From contig CM026428.1 of NCBI GenBank assembly GCA_014871385.1, positions 2,304,776 to 2,368,775 of the forward strand: a DNA stretch of 64,000 nucleotides, written 5' to 3'. Below the pieces are notes generated by a model that ran no database searches, had not been told where the DNA came from, and was given only the letters and a program-made list of their open reading frames with translations. The stretch comes from Ceratodon purpureus. Lineage: Eukaryota; Streptophyta; Bryopsida; Pseudoditrichales; Ditrichaceae. Shown piece after piece: positions 1 through 10,900 of the stretch; within the stretch, counting starts at the first letter, position 1; every line of letters begins with the position of its first letter. The position numbers and the translations under genes are program-made.

Positions 1-225
1 CGGACCTGAGATTTTCAACACGTCGTTCAACATCTGGACGAGCTTGGGACCTGGAGGTAGGGCAGCCAACTTTTGCCATTTTCGGTCTGCGTTTGCAATT
101 GCAGTGTTCAGAGATCCGAATCCGCCATCGCCAAAGGCGGAGAGTCGGAGACAGAGGAAGCCCAATCCCACGCAGACGTCGCACATCGAGCTCCTGCACT
201 CGAGCGCGTGGGGAAGAACTGAGCG

Positions 226-2192
226 ATGGCGGCACCCAGGAGGGTCGTCATTTGGCTGCACGGCTTGGGCGACTCCGGCCCCGCCAACGAGAGCCTGGCG
301 TCCTTCTTCACGGCCCCTGAGTTGAAGAACTACAAATGGCGCTTTCCCAGCGCCCCCTTCCAATCCGTTTCTTGCAACGGTGCGCCCCCATTTCTCCTTT
401 TGCTTCCACTTAATTTTTTTCGTGTGGGTTTGGTTTTCTCCTCTGGATGGATTGTACTGTGGGTTGATTGGAATTACCCGCATTGTGAACCTCTCGGCCT
501 TGGACTTCAACTTTTACAGGTTTCTACGAAACAGAACTAATTAGTTTGATGCCAAAATCGTCATCCTTTTTCCATAAAAATTCGATAACAGATTCGTGTG
601 TAAGGCTAGGTGTCGGTATTGTCGGGGTCATTTTGTGTTGGTGGAGATTGGGAGAAAATTGAAGATATGAATTGCAACGCTAGGTGGTTTTTAGATATGG
701 CAATAGTGCTTTGTTTGATGAGTATGGATGAGATAGTTCACGATCAGGCAACCAGTCACTGCTTCCAGAAATCTGAGCAGGTTTAGCATGCCTTAGTGAT
801 GTGATGTTGGGAATTTGTGATAAGTGTGGATGCTTGATGACGTCTCCATGGCAGAAGCTACATTTCTGTTTGTGAATGTTTTCTTTTTTGGAGTATTTGT
901 GATTTAGCCGGTGGTGAATTGATTTGTGTTGGGAGAGTTTGAAGTGGAGAGTGGGTTTGGGCATGTTGGTGGGCAGGTGGCGTGGTGATGCCATCCTGGT
1001 TCGACTTGTTGGAGATTCCTATTGTTGCGGTGAGTCTTACTGGCAGATTAATGTTCTCTTATGTTTTTGATTGTCAGCTCTTGATGATTGAGGGTACCTC
1101 TTGGTTAGATTCTGGCTGGGGACATGCGACTTCTCATTTTGTTTATTTTGGAGCCTTGTCTGTGCTTTGGAAACCTCCAGAGTATGTGTTCTCTCGGTTC
1201 TTTGTAGCGTACTCATCCTTTTTGTACCATTTTCAAGTGTTGGAGTTGATCCGAACTCCATACTTGGTATACGTTGGACTTCCTCAAACTAAAATATGGC
1301 AATAATGTTTTTCGTTTGTAAGGAGCCTGATGTTCCTAGGTATTTTTGTGAGCAGGAGTCGCCAAACATGGATGCTGATGTCTTAAAAGCTGTTGGATCG
1401 GTTCATGCGATGATTGACAAAGAAGTGGCTGCTGGAGTCAGCGCGAATAACATTTTCTTGTGTGGCTTCAGTCAAGGAGGTACGTTTCTGATGCAGATCA
1501 TTAACTCGAACGTGTGGTTGTTGAAACTGATTTTGAAGAGTGGATAATTTTTGCCTTAAATGTTTCAGGGGCCTTGACTTTGGCCAGTTCCATGTTCTAT
1601 CCTAAGACACTAGCTGGAGCTGCTGTTTTCAGTGGGTGGGTTCCAATGGACAAAGAAGCCTTCGCTGCAAAGATCACTCCTGCAGCCAAGCAGGTGTGTT
1701 TGCGCAGCTTTGGTCATTTTTGGTAACTTATGTCTTGATGATAGTGAACATGTTGAAATATTCTTTTGTTTTTTGAGATTGGTTTGTGTTTTGAGTACGG
1801 GCTGTTTTGTGGAACAGACGCCGGTCATATGGCTACACGGAATAGACGATCAAGTTGTGAAGTTCAGTGCTGGACAGGCAGGTCCTCCATTTCTGGCTCG
1901 TGCCGATGTGAAGTGTGAATTTCAGGTATGACCTGTATGTTTTATGTGTGGTAACTTTCCAGAAAGCTTCGTCTCGTTTACCATTTAAGTGCGTGAGTTA
2001 TGCCGGCAGATTCTACTGAAAGTTCGTGTCCATGTGAATTAGAGCTCATCCTATATTTTCTGAAGTATAATTATATAAATTCCATTGTTAATTCTTGTGT
2101 TTCGTGACGTGCAGGCTATCCCAGGTCTTGGACATGGTATTGATGCTAAAGAATTGTCCGCGCTTCAGCGTTGGATGAAAGAAAAACTGTAA
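226..2192 (+). CDS. Acyl-protein thioesterase / LYPLA-type carboxylesterase, six exons
   Basis: Alpha/beta hydrolase that, in its family, removes palmitate from S-acylated proteins or hydrolyses lysophospholipids, mostly in the cytosol. Exons 226-379, 977-1029, 1356-1479, 1569-1693, 1818-1925 and 2115-2192 join in phase with GT-AG borders to give 213 residues, the usual family length. The N-terminus has the oxyanion-side motif VIWLHGLGD. The nucleophile is Ser108 in GFSQGG, the acid is Asp163 in HGIDDQVV, and the base is His195 in GLGHG, so the triad is complete. CNGG followed by MPSWFD is also typical. The ATG at 226 is the first in frame and follows a GC-rich leader. It converges on the phosphoglycerate mutase gene. 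Longer open frames at 226-540 and 982-1305 simply run on into introns. Substrate cannot be told from sequence. Confidence 0.93.
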
Positions 2193-2979
2193 AAACGTGC
2201 ACAATTTTTGCCTTAGAATTATAGATGGTATGACCAGCCTTGAAAGATTCTCATTCACATTGCCGTCAGCGAACTGAAATGATCATCACTTGGGCCAGGG
2301 TTGGGTTTTAAGTCTACTCCAAATCCCCATTTTTTTACCACTTACCAGATGGTTGTGCTTCGACCCTTGTGCCTATATTTGGTCATGGCATCAAGCGCAA
2401 TGAAGAGGGTCCCACTATCTGAAAATCTGCAATTCTACTTGGAAACATTTCTGCTGTGGATCGTTTAACAATTCAATTCGTTGACTTACTGATGTTGAGA
2501 TGGCGTTTTCAGCAAGTCAGGCGATGGACATGTCGAAGTGTTGGTAGGTGTTTAGTCTATTTCAATGAAGGAAAGTAACCAACTTTTTTGAATCATCTGT
2601 CTCATTTGTCACATTAGTGGAGTGTTCATTAGTGTTGCACGTATCTCATAGAGGAAGAGGAATTTGAGTGTTATACAAATCCTTCTCGTCTACCTGAAAT
2701 TGAAGCTTCTAGACTCCTGGATCTGCTTCATGACGAAAATCCAATGTGACCTTTAGATGACAAGTACAATTACCCACAACATTTGAATAATGATATCAGT
2801 TTTTTTGTTTCAATTTGAATCATAGCTAGATACATGGCTAAGAAGTGCTTAAAAGAAGAGTGTGATCTTTAAAGAAATACTTCGTATCCTAATTTTTTTT
2901 TGTTCATTCGTGTTTCTGCTGAAGAAATCACAGTCTGCAAAATCTGCATGTGAAATGAAACAAATTTTAAGGACTTGGA
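2193..2979. other. 3' flank of the thioesterase gene, no gene seen
   Basis: Presumed 3' UTR followed by AT-rich intergenic DNA. No open frame with recognisable motifs. Around 2,515-2,545 there is faint similarity to an upstream part of the BTB gene at 58,986-60,494, so the pseudogene that follows may start earlier than I can show. Confidence 0.5.
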
Positions 2980-3632
2980 GACAAACATTGCACCAAACAG
3001 GGAACAGGGATGGATCATTGAATTCACAGTCAAATGTTTGTGGTTTCAAACAGACCAGAGGACCAAGCAATGAACCATGCGAAACACCAAGTACTGGATT
3101 CAGAATTGGAATGAGCAAGGGACCGGCCAGTGTCCAATTGAGTGTGCAGTGTCCAATTGAGAGAAGTGGTCACGATTTTTAGCAGAGGCAATGACATGGT
3201 TGTAGGGATTGGAAAGGAGTGTGAAAGGTAGACACATCATTTGGTGCCTCGGTTTGCTGATAATATCTTGGCTGGAGACTTTATTGGCGACAAGAGTCGC
3301 TCAAGAGTTTGTTCGGTGCTTTGTGCATTTACATGTACTTTTCAAAAAATAATTGATCAACTTACAACCTTATTGGCTACAATCTCAATTGTGTTATGTA
3401 TATTATCTGATTGGTGAGTATGGTGTAAAGCCAGATGAAGCCAGGAAAGCGGCAATTGAAATTCGTGATACACAAAGAGGTGGCTGCTAGAAATTTGCTG
3501 TTGGAATCACCAGAACAAGTTGCACTACTCGACAACTGGTGCAGATTGAAACTACAGCAATTGAGCAAGCGGCATGTACATTACAAACCATTGTGTGCAG
3601 ATATACAATTTGATAAGTACAATGACTTGTAA
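2980..3632 (+). pseudogene. Truncated, decayed copy of the BTB/POZ gene located at 58,986-60,494
   Basis: Translating this stretch in shifting frames gives short blocks that follow the C-terminal half of the BTB protein in order. Seen blocks include NMVV-GI-KECE and a FADNIL stretch (parent FADKIL), then a block like VAQEFV-CFVHLH, then EVAARNLLLESPEQVALLDNW (parent EVAAGNLLLKTAERVALLENW). The end resembles the parent's NFDQ segment. Frames change at least twice and stop codons interrupt, so it cannot encode the protein. The N-terminal BTB part is absent. The parent coding region has no intron, so retrocopy and DNA duplication cannot be told apart; no poly(A) tail or target duplication was found. 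Confidence 0.75.
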
Positions 3633-3931
3633 CACAACTGTCTAAATTAATTTCAATAAACCTAGGTTTTAGAAGGTTTAGGGCAAGGAGAAGATTTCTG
3701 CATATGGAAAACTAGGGGAGCGTATCTATATTCACAATACCTGCTGGCACCCAAAGTAAAGTGTCAAAGACTCACAGGTTCAATGACGTGGGGAAAATTG
3801 AGGCAAAGCGCCCTATATTGGAGGCTTTAACTTACTGTGTGAAAGAATGAATGGGTAAATACTCTCTATGCTAGACTTAAATAGGATATTCTCCACCTCT
3901 AACGCTGTAAAAAATCCTTCTCGGGGCTGAT

Positions 3932-5797
3932 TTAATGAGAAGAACCTTTCCTTGATTGATCTCGGTAACGTGCTAGGTCCTGAAAGATAGAGGCAAGCCA
4001 TAAGTATGTTAGAACCATAGATGGACCATAATTGACTGAAATTCTTAAAACTCAAGCTGGTCTCTTACCTTTGTGAGAGCATAAACACCAGCAACTGTGG
4101 GTCCAACTGGGCTTCCTCGACGAAGAAACTTTGAATCCTTGAAAGTGTAGAGCATGGGGATGCCGGTTGTTAGCTCAAGCTCAATGACCTACCACAACAA
4201 CAGAATTTAGTTAACCGTGCCAAACACTTAATTAACGGCGCCGAACACACAGAAATCTTAGAATTTAACAGAAAATTATTGAAAATTAGAGAATACCTCT
4301 TGTGGTGTGAGAGAATCCAGATACATGATGATGGCGCGTAATGAATTACCATGAGCTGCAATCATAATATTCTTGCCAGCTGAAAGCATCGGGACGACCT
4401 GTAGCCACAACAAAATTCAGGTTAAGCTCTTGCAAGAGGAATTTCATTTAAGGCAAAGTGGTTGATTTTTCACTTTCCACCTAATTGATCATTCCTTACA
4501 TTCTTCTTAAAATACTCCACGGAACGCTTCGCACACATCTCCAAGCTCTCGCCGTTTGGAGGGGGGATGTCGTAGCTTCGTCTCCACTCGTGAACTTTCT
4601 CGGCCCCAAACTTGTCAGCAGTTTCTTTCTTGTTCAGCCCTTGCAGCTCTCCGTACCTGGCTCCACAACGAACATTTCTGTCATTGCGAGATAGGAGTGG
4701 ATCCCAACATTCATAAATAGGCTGCAAGCAGATTTGCTGACCAACCTTCACTTTCAACATGAGAGAGACGATGGGAAAATCATATACTAGTTTCAACTTA
4801 CATGCGCTCATTCAGCTGCCAGGCTGTGACAACTGGGATCACTTCATCGTCAGTGCCTTCACTAAATATCCTACTCCATGCCTCCGCCCTCTCGCTTTCA
4901 TTGTGAAGAATCACAGGCACCTGCCAGAACAGTTCCAGTTTATCCCAAAAGCTCATAAGCACTTGCACCAAAACGCTCTGAAATTTCCTACATGACCCAG
5001 GTTTTATTTCCGAAAATTGCTTCAGAATCCCTAGTTTTTTTGGTGTAATATGGTACACCGATGGTAAAAGAATAAGAAGAAGAGGGTGAGGTGCACCTTC
5101 TGGCGGTGATGCTGGGTCATAGCAAGCATGGCAGTCATCTGAGCGCGGATAAGAGCGGACGTGAAGATCATGTCCACGGGCATGTCACTGATGCGCTTCC
5201 CAGCTTCGATGGCCTCGTTCACCCCCTTCTCCGACAGCGGCACGTCCACACACCCGGTGAACAGGTTCTTCGAGTTCCACAGGGACTCCCCATGGCGGAT
5301 CAAAATCAACGCCGACTCCGCTGCAACCAACCACCTCAAACACCATTACGGCCAGACCTTACACCACACCCAAAAAACCAAAAACAGGGACCAAAACACC
5401 AACCAAAAAACAAAACCAAATTCCAAAAAACAAAACCACCGTTGGGTCATGGACGTCATAATCTCGTATATCCATTTCCAAATCGGCTAAAAAATCCGGA
5501 ACAAAACATACTCTTAGAAGCCGGAGCTCCATTCGCCTGCGTCACAACCTCGTCACCACTCCGTCGAACTTTAGCCACCACCGCAACGCGCCACTCCAAC
5601 CTCCCCACTCCACCACTCAATCTCCCTCCCGACGACGTGCACCCATCACTCCTCCTCAAACTTCCCACCCCACTACCAAACGCTACACCACTCCTCAATC
5701 CGAACGATCCACCAACACCAGAGTGTCGACCCTCAACGCACGACACAACACGCTCATGAAAACCAGCTGATCGACACAGACTCACCACACTAGCCAT
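3932..5797 (-). CDS. 2,3-bisphosphoglycerate-dependent phosphoglycerate mutase, probably plastid-targeted
   Basis: Interconverts 3- and 2-phosphoglycerate in glycolysis; this is the cofactor-dependent histidine-phosphatase type. Exons on the minus strand are 5797-5512, 5320-5097, 4920-4802, 4656-4500, 4398-4297, 4188-4069 and 3979-3932. All join in phase to give 351 residues. The phosphohistidine is His105 in LIRHGESLW; further family blocks are [26 protein letters not shown], the second histidine His278 in AAHGNSLR, and RRGSPVGPT near the C-terminus. About 85 N-terminal residues rich in Ser, Arg and Gly with few acids precede the catalytic domain, as in a chloroplast transit peptide; targeting is inferred. 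The last exon encodes only [15 protein letters not shown]. No lesion seen. The first ATG of the leader was chosen as start. Confidence 0.92.
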
Positions 5798-6779
5798 AAC
5801 TCAAACTTCTCCAAATTCACAAAAAACTCCCAAACACTGAACTCCCGAATTATCGACGACCTGAACTCGAAACTGTCAACTTCCTTTCACAGACCTGGTG
5901 CAACTACCACTGTCAAGCCTTCGATTGAGTGCATGCTCGAACTAGACTAATCTGAAGACGACTGACTGAGGACTCTTTCACGGACACTGCAACTAGATTG
6001 AGTGCATGCTAGATATGGACTTCATGCACACGTATGACTGATCGATCAGATGTTGAAGGTGGAGAGTTCGACGTAGCTGATCGATATCGATCATCGACAA
6101 GAGTGATTTAGGTTCCAGGACTGAGGGGTTGTGTGATCGAAATGGTATCACCGGTGGAGTGAGGGGGTGAGGGCGCATGCATGGATCGAGAAGACAGGCG
6201 ATCGAGTGGAGTCGAGAAGCGGAGCTGCGACGCGGCTGCTGCGAGGTGAAGTTATTCTGGGCTCGGATGGCCTTTCACTGCGCCCGGACCCCACTTCTGA
6301 TGCTGCAACCTCCAGTTCAGTTTTCATAAAGTATATAAATATATGAATGAATGATGAATGATAGAATAACGTACGTTGATAGCAGGTTCGTTCATAAATA
6401 ATTCTAAAAAAAGAAAACAATAAAAAAATGAAAATTTTCAAGGAAAATATGAGAAATTATTTCATGTGATATTTGCATATTTTTAATACATCGAAGGCTA
6501 TTTTTAGTGATCTTTTTTGAAAAGACAAAAACTAGAAAATTAATGTGTTGGGAGATGAAACTTATTTTTCCAAAAAAATGAATATTTGTTGAAGGGTGAA
6601 TGAGCCTGCTGTGGACGTTTAGAATATAGGTTCCTATGTTGGAGTTAGGTTGACTTCTTATTTTGGTTCTTTTCTGGGGGTCACATGAGAGTGAATTTTA
6701 TCAGATTGTAAGTGAAGGACCAGAAATTGTGTGGGTTTGTTGAGAGTTGAGAGGTGTGAGGGATTTGAGGTGCACTTAT
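5798..6779. other. Intergenic region upstream of phosphoglycerate mutase
   Basis: Contains the mutase promoter, which reads leftward, then AT-rich DNA up to element A. No convincing coding region. A short similar segment occurs twice, near 5,925-5,945 and 5,995-6,010 (GATTGAGTGCATGCT-like), as a minor local duplication. Confidence 0.5.
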
Positions 6780-6794
6780 GCTGACGATGCTGCC
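6780..6794. repeat. 15-bp direct repeat just outside the left end of element A
   Basis: GCTGACGATGCTGCC here is repeated exactly and in the same orientation at 28,237-28,251, just outside the right terminal repeat. Six bases separate it from the left inverted repeat and three from the right one. It may be a long target-site duplication, or part of a target that carried the motif already. Confidence 0.7.
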
Positions 6795-6800
6795 GGGAAT

Positions 6801-6842
6801 GCTATCTTGTGAGCGGTGAGCGGTGAGCAGTGAGCGGTGAGC
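6801..6842 (+). repeat. Left terminal inverted repeat of element A, with five heptamers
   Basis: Begins GCTATCTT and continues with five tandem copies of GTGAGCG or GTGAGCA. Its reverse complement is at 28,192-28,233 with one mismatch, in the second heptamer. Tandem short motifs inside a terminal repeat are plausible transposase-binding sites. Confidence 0.88.
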
Positions 6843-7916
6843 ACTAAATTTTCAATTTTTTGACTATTTATTTGATATTTTGAAATGATTTTGCATGACA
6901 TGGCATATATGGGACCTATGACCGTGGAAGGTGTTTTAGGGTATATTCCAAAAAATTGGCTTCTAAATTGATAAATGTAGAAATTTACACCCGATTCATA
7001 CCCGAATAAATTGTGATTATTTTATCATATATCTTATCAATTCCACGCAATGAAGACCAAGAGGAAAATTTAAAATATAGAAAAAAATTAAAAAAGAGAA
7101 AAAAATAAATAAATGAAAGAAAGAAAAAAGATTAAAACAAATAATGAAAAGGAATATAGGGAAAAAAATTAAAAATGAAGGAAAATAAGAAGAAAAGAAA
7201 GAAAAACAAATAAAACAACGAAAGAAGAAAAACAAAGAATAAATAAATAAATGAAAAAAATAAAAAAAGATAAAACACAAAAAAGAATTAACAAAAAAAG
7301 ATTAAAAAAAAAATGAATAAGTACATATAGGAGAAAAAGAGGAAAGATAAAAAAAAATAAAACAAAATTAGGTAAAGAACAGATATACACAACGGCTATT
7401 GTGGCTTCTAGTTTTTTGGAATGGATACTTTCTAGGATGGATAGTTTTTGGGGATGGATTAATTAACTGAGAGTTAATTACTCCTAAAACGGACTTGGGA
7501 TTTGTGTTCGTAGGGGACCCCAAGTAATTACTAGGGGTGCCCAAGTACCCCAAGTAATTACTAGGGGTGCCCAAGTACCCCAAGTAATTACTAGGGGTGT
7601 CCAAGTACCCCAAGTAATTACTAGGGGTATTTGCATAATAGTAAAGGGAAAAATACATGAGAAAGGTTTTAAGAAAATCACATTTTATTGTGGTGCCTTC
7701 AAGCTGTAACCAAGGAATATTCAACTTCTAAAAACATTAGTACCATCTTTATAATTCAATCATGTATGAAGTCAATTTAAAACATATGGCCGGTATAGAA
7801 ATTCATATAGGAGTAGAATAAAGTGAGGTTAAGGCAAAATATAAAATCCAAAGCCAAAGCTATCATATAATATATAAGTGGGGAAAACATAACAATATAG
7901 AGTAAATATGCAATGA
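6843..7916. other. Left subterminal region of element A, purine-rich stretch and minisatellite
   Basis: No gene. From about 7,060 to 7,370 the plus strand is almost only A and G with some T, giving spurious Phe/Ile-rich open frames on the minus strand. The rest is AT-rich and includes the 3' flank of the methyltransferase-like gene. Confidence 0.6.
7515..7632. repeat. 30-bp minisatellite, about 3.8 copies
   Basis: The unit begins CCCCAAGTAATTACTAGGGG and repeats with a 30-base period at 7,521, 7,551, 7,581 and 7,611 (position of CAAGTAATTA). Each unit is itself partly palindromic. Copies differ by single bases. Confidence 0.85.
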
Positions 7917-10900
7917 TCAAGAAGACATCTCGTCATCGCTACAAGTACCAATCCAACCATGATAAGAATCGCTATCACTAGATAATACCACTCTGGCAAC
8001 TTCTGCAGCTATGTCAAGATAAATCTCAGCATCACGACAAATGCTATCTCTATCAGATGAAATAGATGGAGAAGGAGCAGCTAAATAAGCTTGAGCTTGC
8101 ATCTCTGCATAATGTGGAAGCTCTAAAGGTCTAACTGGACTCCTCATCTTGCTAAGATGGCGCGAGATAATAGAGCCACCAATGTCATTCTTCAACGTTT
8201 TCTTCCGACTGCACATGACAATTTCATAGTTTAATAAATACTGAACTAATTTTTTTTTTAAAAATAAACAAATGACAAATGAATGTAAAGACTTACTTAC
8301 AAGAACGCATGGGGGCAGTCTTCCTCTCAGGCTCATCGTCTGACTCAACCGAACGCTTCTTCTTCGGTGAAGGCACAGGAATTGGAGTAGACTCAACCTC
8401 CTCCGTGCTTGGAAGAAGAGGCAGCAACACCTGCTTGTACAAGGTGGTGTCAGACTCAAAGCCTATGACATGACGCCGGAGACTCTTGGAAGCTCGAATG
8501 GAAGCACCTGCACAGAAATTAGAGCTCCAAGACATAAGTAAAAAATTATAAAATGAAATACAAAATTCATTTAATCAAAAAATAAAAACAAATTAATACC
8601 TGTAGAAGCTGTGAGATCCATGACAATGTCATTCTCAACCGTGCACAAATCAATTAGAGCCTGCAAGAGGTTAGAAGTCTTCTCCCGTGCTCCTCTGAAT
8701 GGCTCCCCAGTCTCTGAATTAATTGCCAAAGAATCTGCAGTAATCAAATTAGTGCAATGTCCATCAGAGGAGAGCTTGATGCCTAAGGCACCAAGCTCAG
8801 CCTTATCATGAAACTGGAACATAGACCTTGGAACTTCCTCCTCGACATTCTCCATCTTGATGAAGCACTTGACCATAAAAGTCTTGTGCTGGCGTGGATA
8901 ACGGTCTGGAATAGTCAATGGCAGGCCATTGATTGCAAACCACTTGGCCTCTTCCTGGAAGTTAGCCCACTCTGCCCAGGAAATAAGCTCATTCGAAATG
9001 AACTTTGAATCAGGGTAAAAAACAATCAAAGCTCCATCATCCTGCAGAAACTGCATAGCAAACTCAAAATGGGCCTTAATCCATGAAGACTCCATTTTTT
9101 TCCCTGCTGAAATCTTGGGGTGCTTGTTCCAGGAGGGAATCTCACCATCTTGCCCTAAACCTGGAACTGGTAAATCCTCTGGAACATCAAAAATGATGAG
9201 GTCCACAGCAGCCTCAGCCTCCTCACCCCCAAAATTCCTAGCCTTGCTACCGAGATGGTCCTGGATCCAATCCTTGATCTTGCTCCAAATCTCAGGCACA
9301 TCCCCCTCCAATAAAGAAGTAAACAAATCCAAAATGCCCATAGGGCAATCATTGATGATTTCAACACTAGTGTCTACCTCATCCAACTGCGAGCATGGAA
9401 TCGTGTAGATAGTCTGAGAAGGCATGGGGGTAGAGAAATGAGGCACCTGAGGAGCTACAGGAACTATGGCAGCCTGCATGCTACTGCTTGAAGGAGAAAT
9501 GCCAACATGAGACATCAACTTCTCTGGCCCTTCCTTCAAAACTAACTTGGCCAATTCCTTGTTCCTTGCTGCCACTTCCTTCTTGAGCTTAGCTTCCTGC
9601 TCCTTCTCCTTCTTCTTGTCTTCCTTCTCCTTCATCTTTGCCTCAGTCTTTGCTTTCCTCTCAGCCACCTTCTTCCTCTGTCTCTCAGAAAGAGCAGCAT
9701 CATCACCAACCTGCGAGGTATCCTCCTCCACGCCCACCATGTTCTCATCCCCAAGCTGCTTCATCAAATTCTCACAACTTGCCTTAAAACCTCTCTCTTC
9801 CCCCGGGCATTGATCATTCTCCTTGAGCTCAAGGTACCAAGGACACTGAAGGAGATGAGGAGCTCCAAAATGCCTCCTCTGATAATCTGTAAAAATGCAC
9901 TCACTGCTAGAGACATCCACCCATTTCTTAAACCGCTGAGGAATATCCTTCCTATCAATGGCACCCTTTACAACCAATTCCCTCCAGAAATACCTCAAGA
10001 TAGCCCGCTTCATAGCATTCTCAGCTCCAGCCTGGTGGAGAAATGGCTCTTTCTTGGTAAAGGTTCCAGCCTTAGGGAAAAAAGGCTTAAAGGCTTTCCC
10101 CCACAAAGTGATGGAATGAGCCTCAATCCATGAGCCAATATCATCTACAGGATTAGGTAAATCCTCTGTCCTCAAAACTATGATATCCTCCTCTACTATC
10201 TTGGCATAACGAATGACTGCCTCCTCCTCTAGCTACAAATACAATCAATTAAAAACACGTAAGAATACATGACAATTAGAAACTTACCCCAGCCCAGAAG
10301 GCAGCCTGATCAACCCAAGGCCGGAGAACTAAATCGGAAGCTGGATGTGGAGGAAAATTGTACTCCTGCCGACTCTCCTTGCTCATGTTCCACCACTTCA
10401 ACCACCTCTCTTTGTACTTGGCAGAAACCTTCGCACTTGAAAATAGCTGCAACTTTTCAGGGGTCATCTCTGCATTCATATAAAATATGTCAAAGTGTCG
10501 GATGATCTGCAAACAAGTCAAGCATCATCTTAGTAAAAATTCATATCATTCTATATAATCTACTAGATATTCATGAACAACTAAGTGGAACTATGGATTA
10601 CAAATGAAAAAGAGAGTATACAACATTGTACTTTAAACGGGAGAAGCACATGAAACAAGCAATGAATACTCACTGATATTGTAGCATTTTAAGCAAACCG
10701 CAATGAGGCTAGTAACGCAATAGGCATCTTAAACAATTCATAACAAAACCAGTTACTACTCCCCTGCTCGAAACAGGTTGTAGCCACAAAAAGTATCCAC
10801 GACCAAGAACTATCAAGCAAAAACAATAATATCACAAGCCACTAGCACATTGATCGAGCAACTGGTTCTCAAAAAGCCTCCCAATATGGCTTGCGGTACG

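Noticed and set aside
226-540. A 104-codon reading frame as a complete small gene
   Set aside because: Only 226-379 is exon; the rest is intron, shown by the in-phase GT-AG join to the MPSWFD exon.
7017-7390. Two open frames of Phe/Ile/Leu-rich residues on the minus strand
   Set aside because: They arise from a purine-rich plus strand; no motif, and they overlap each other in different frames.
7515-7632. Regular 30-bp repeats as a possible CRISPR-like array
   Set aside because: No unique spacers; units are head to tail, and the host is a plant nucleus.
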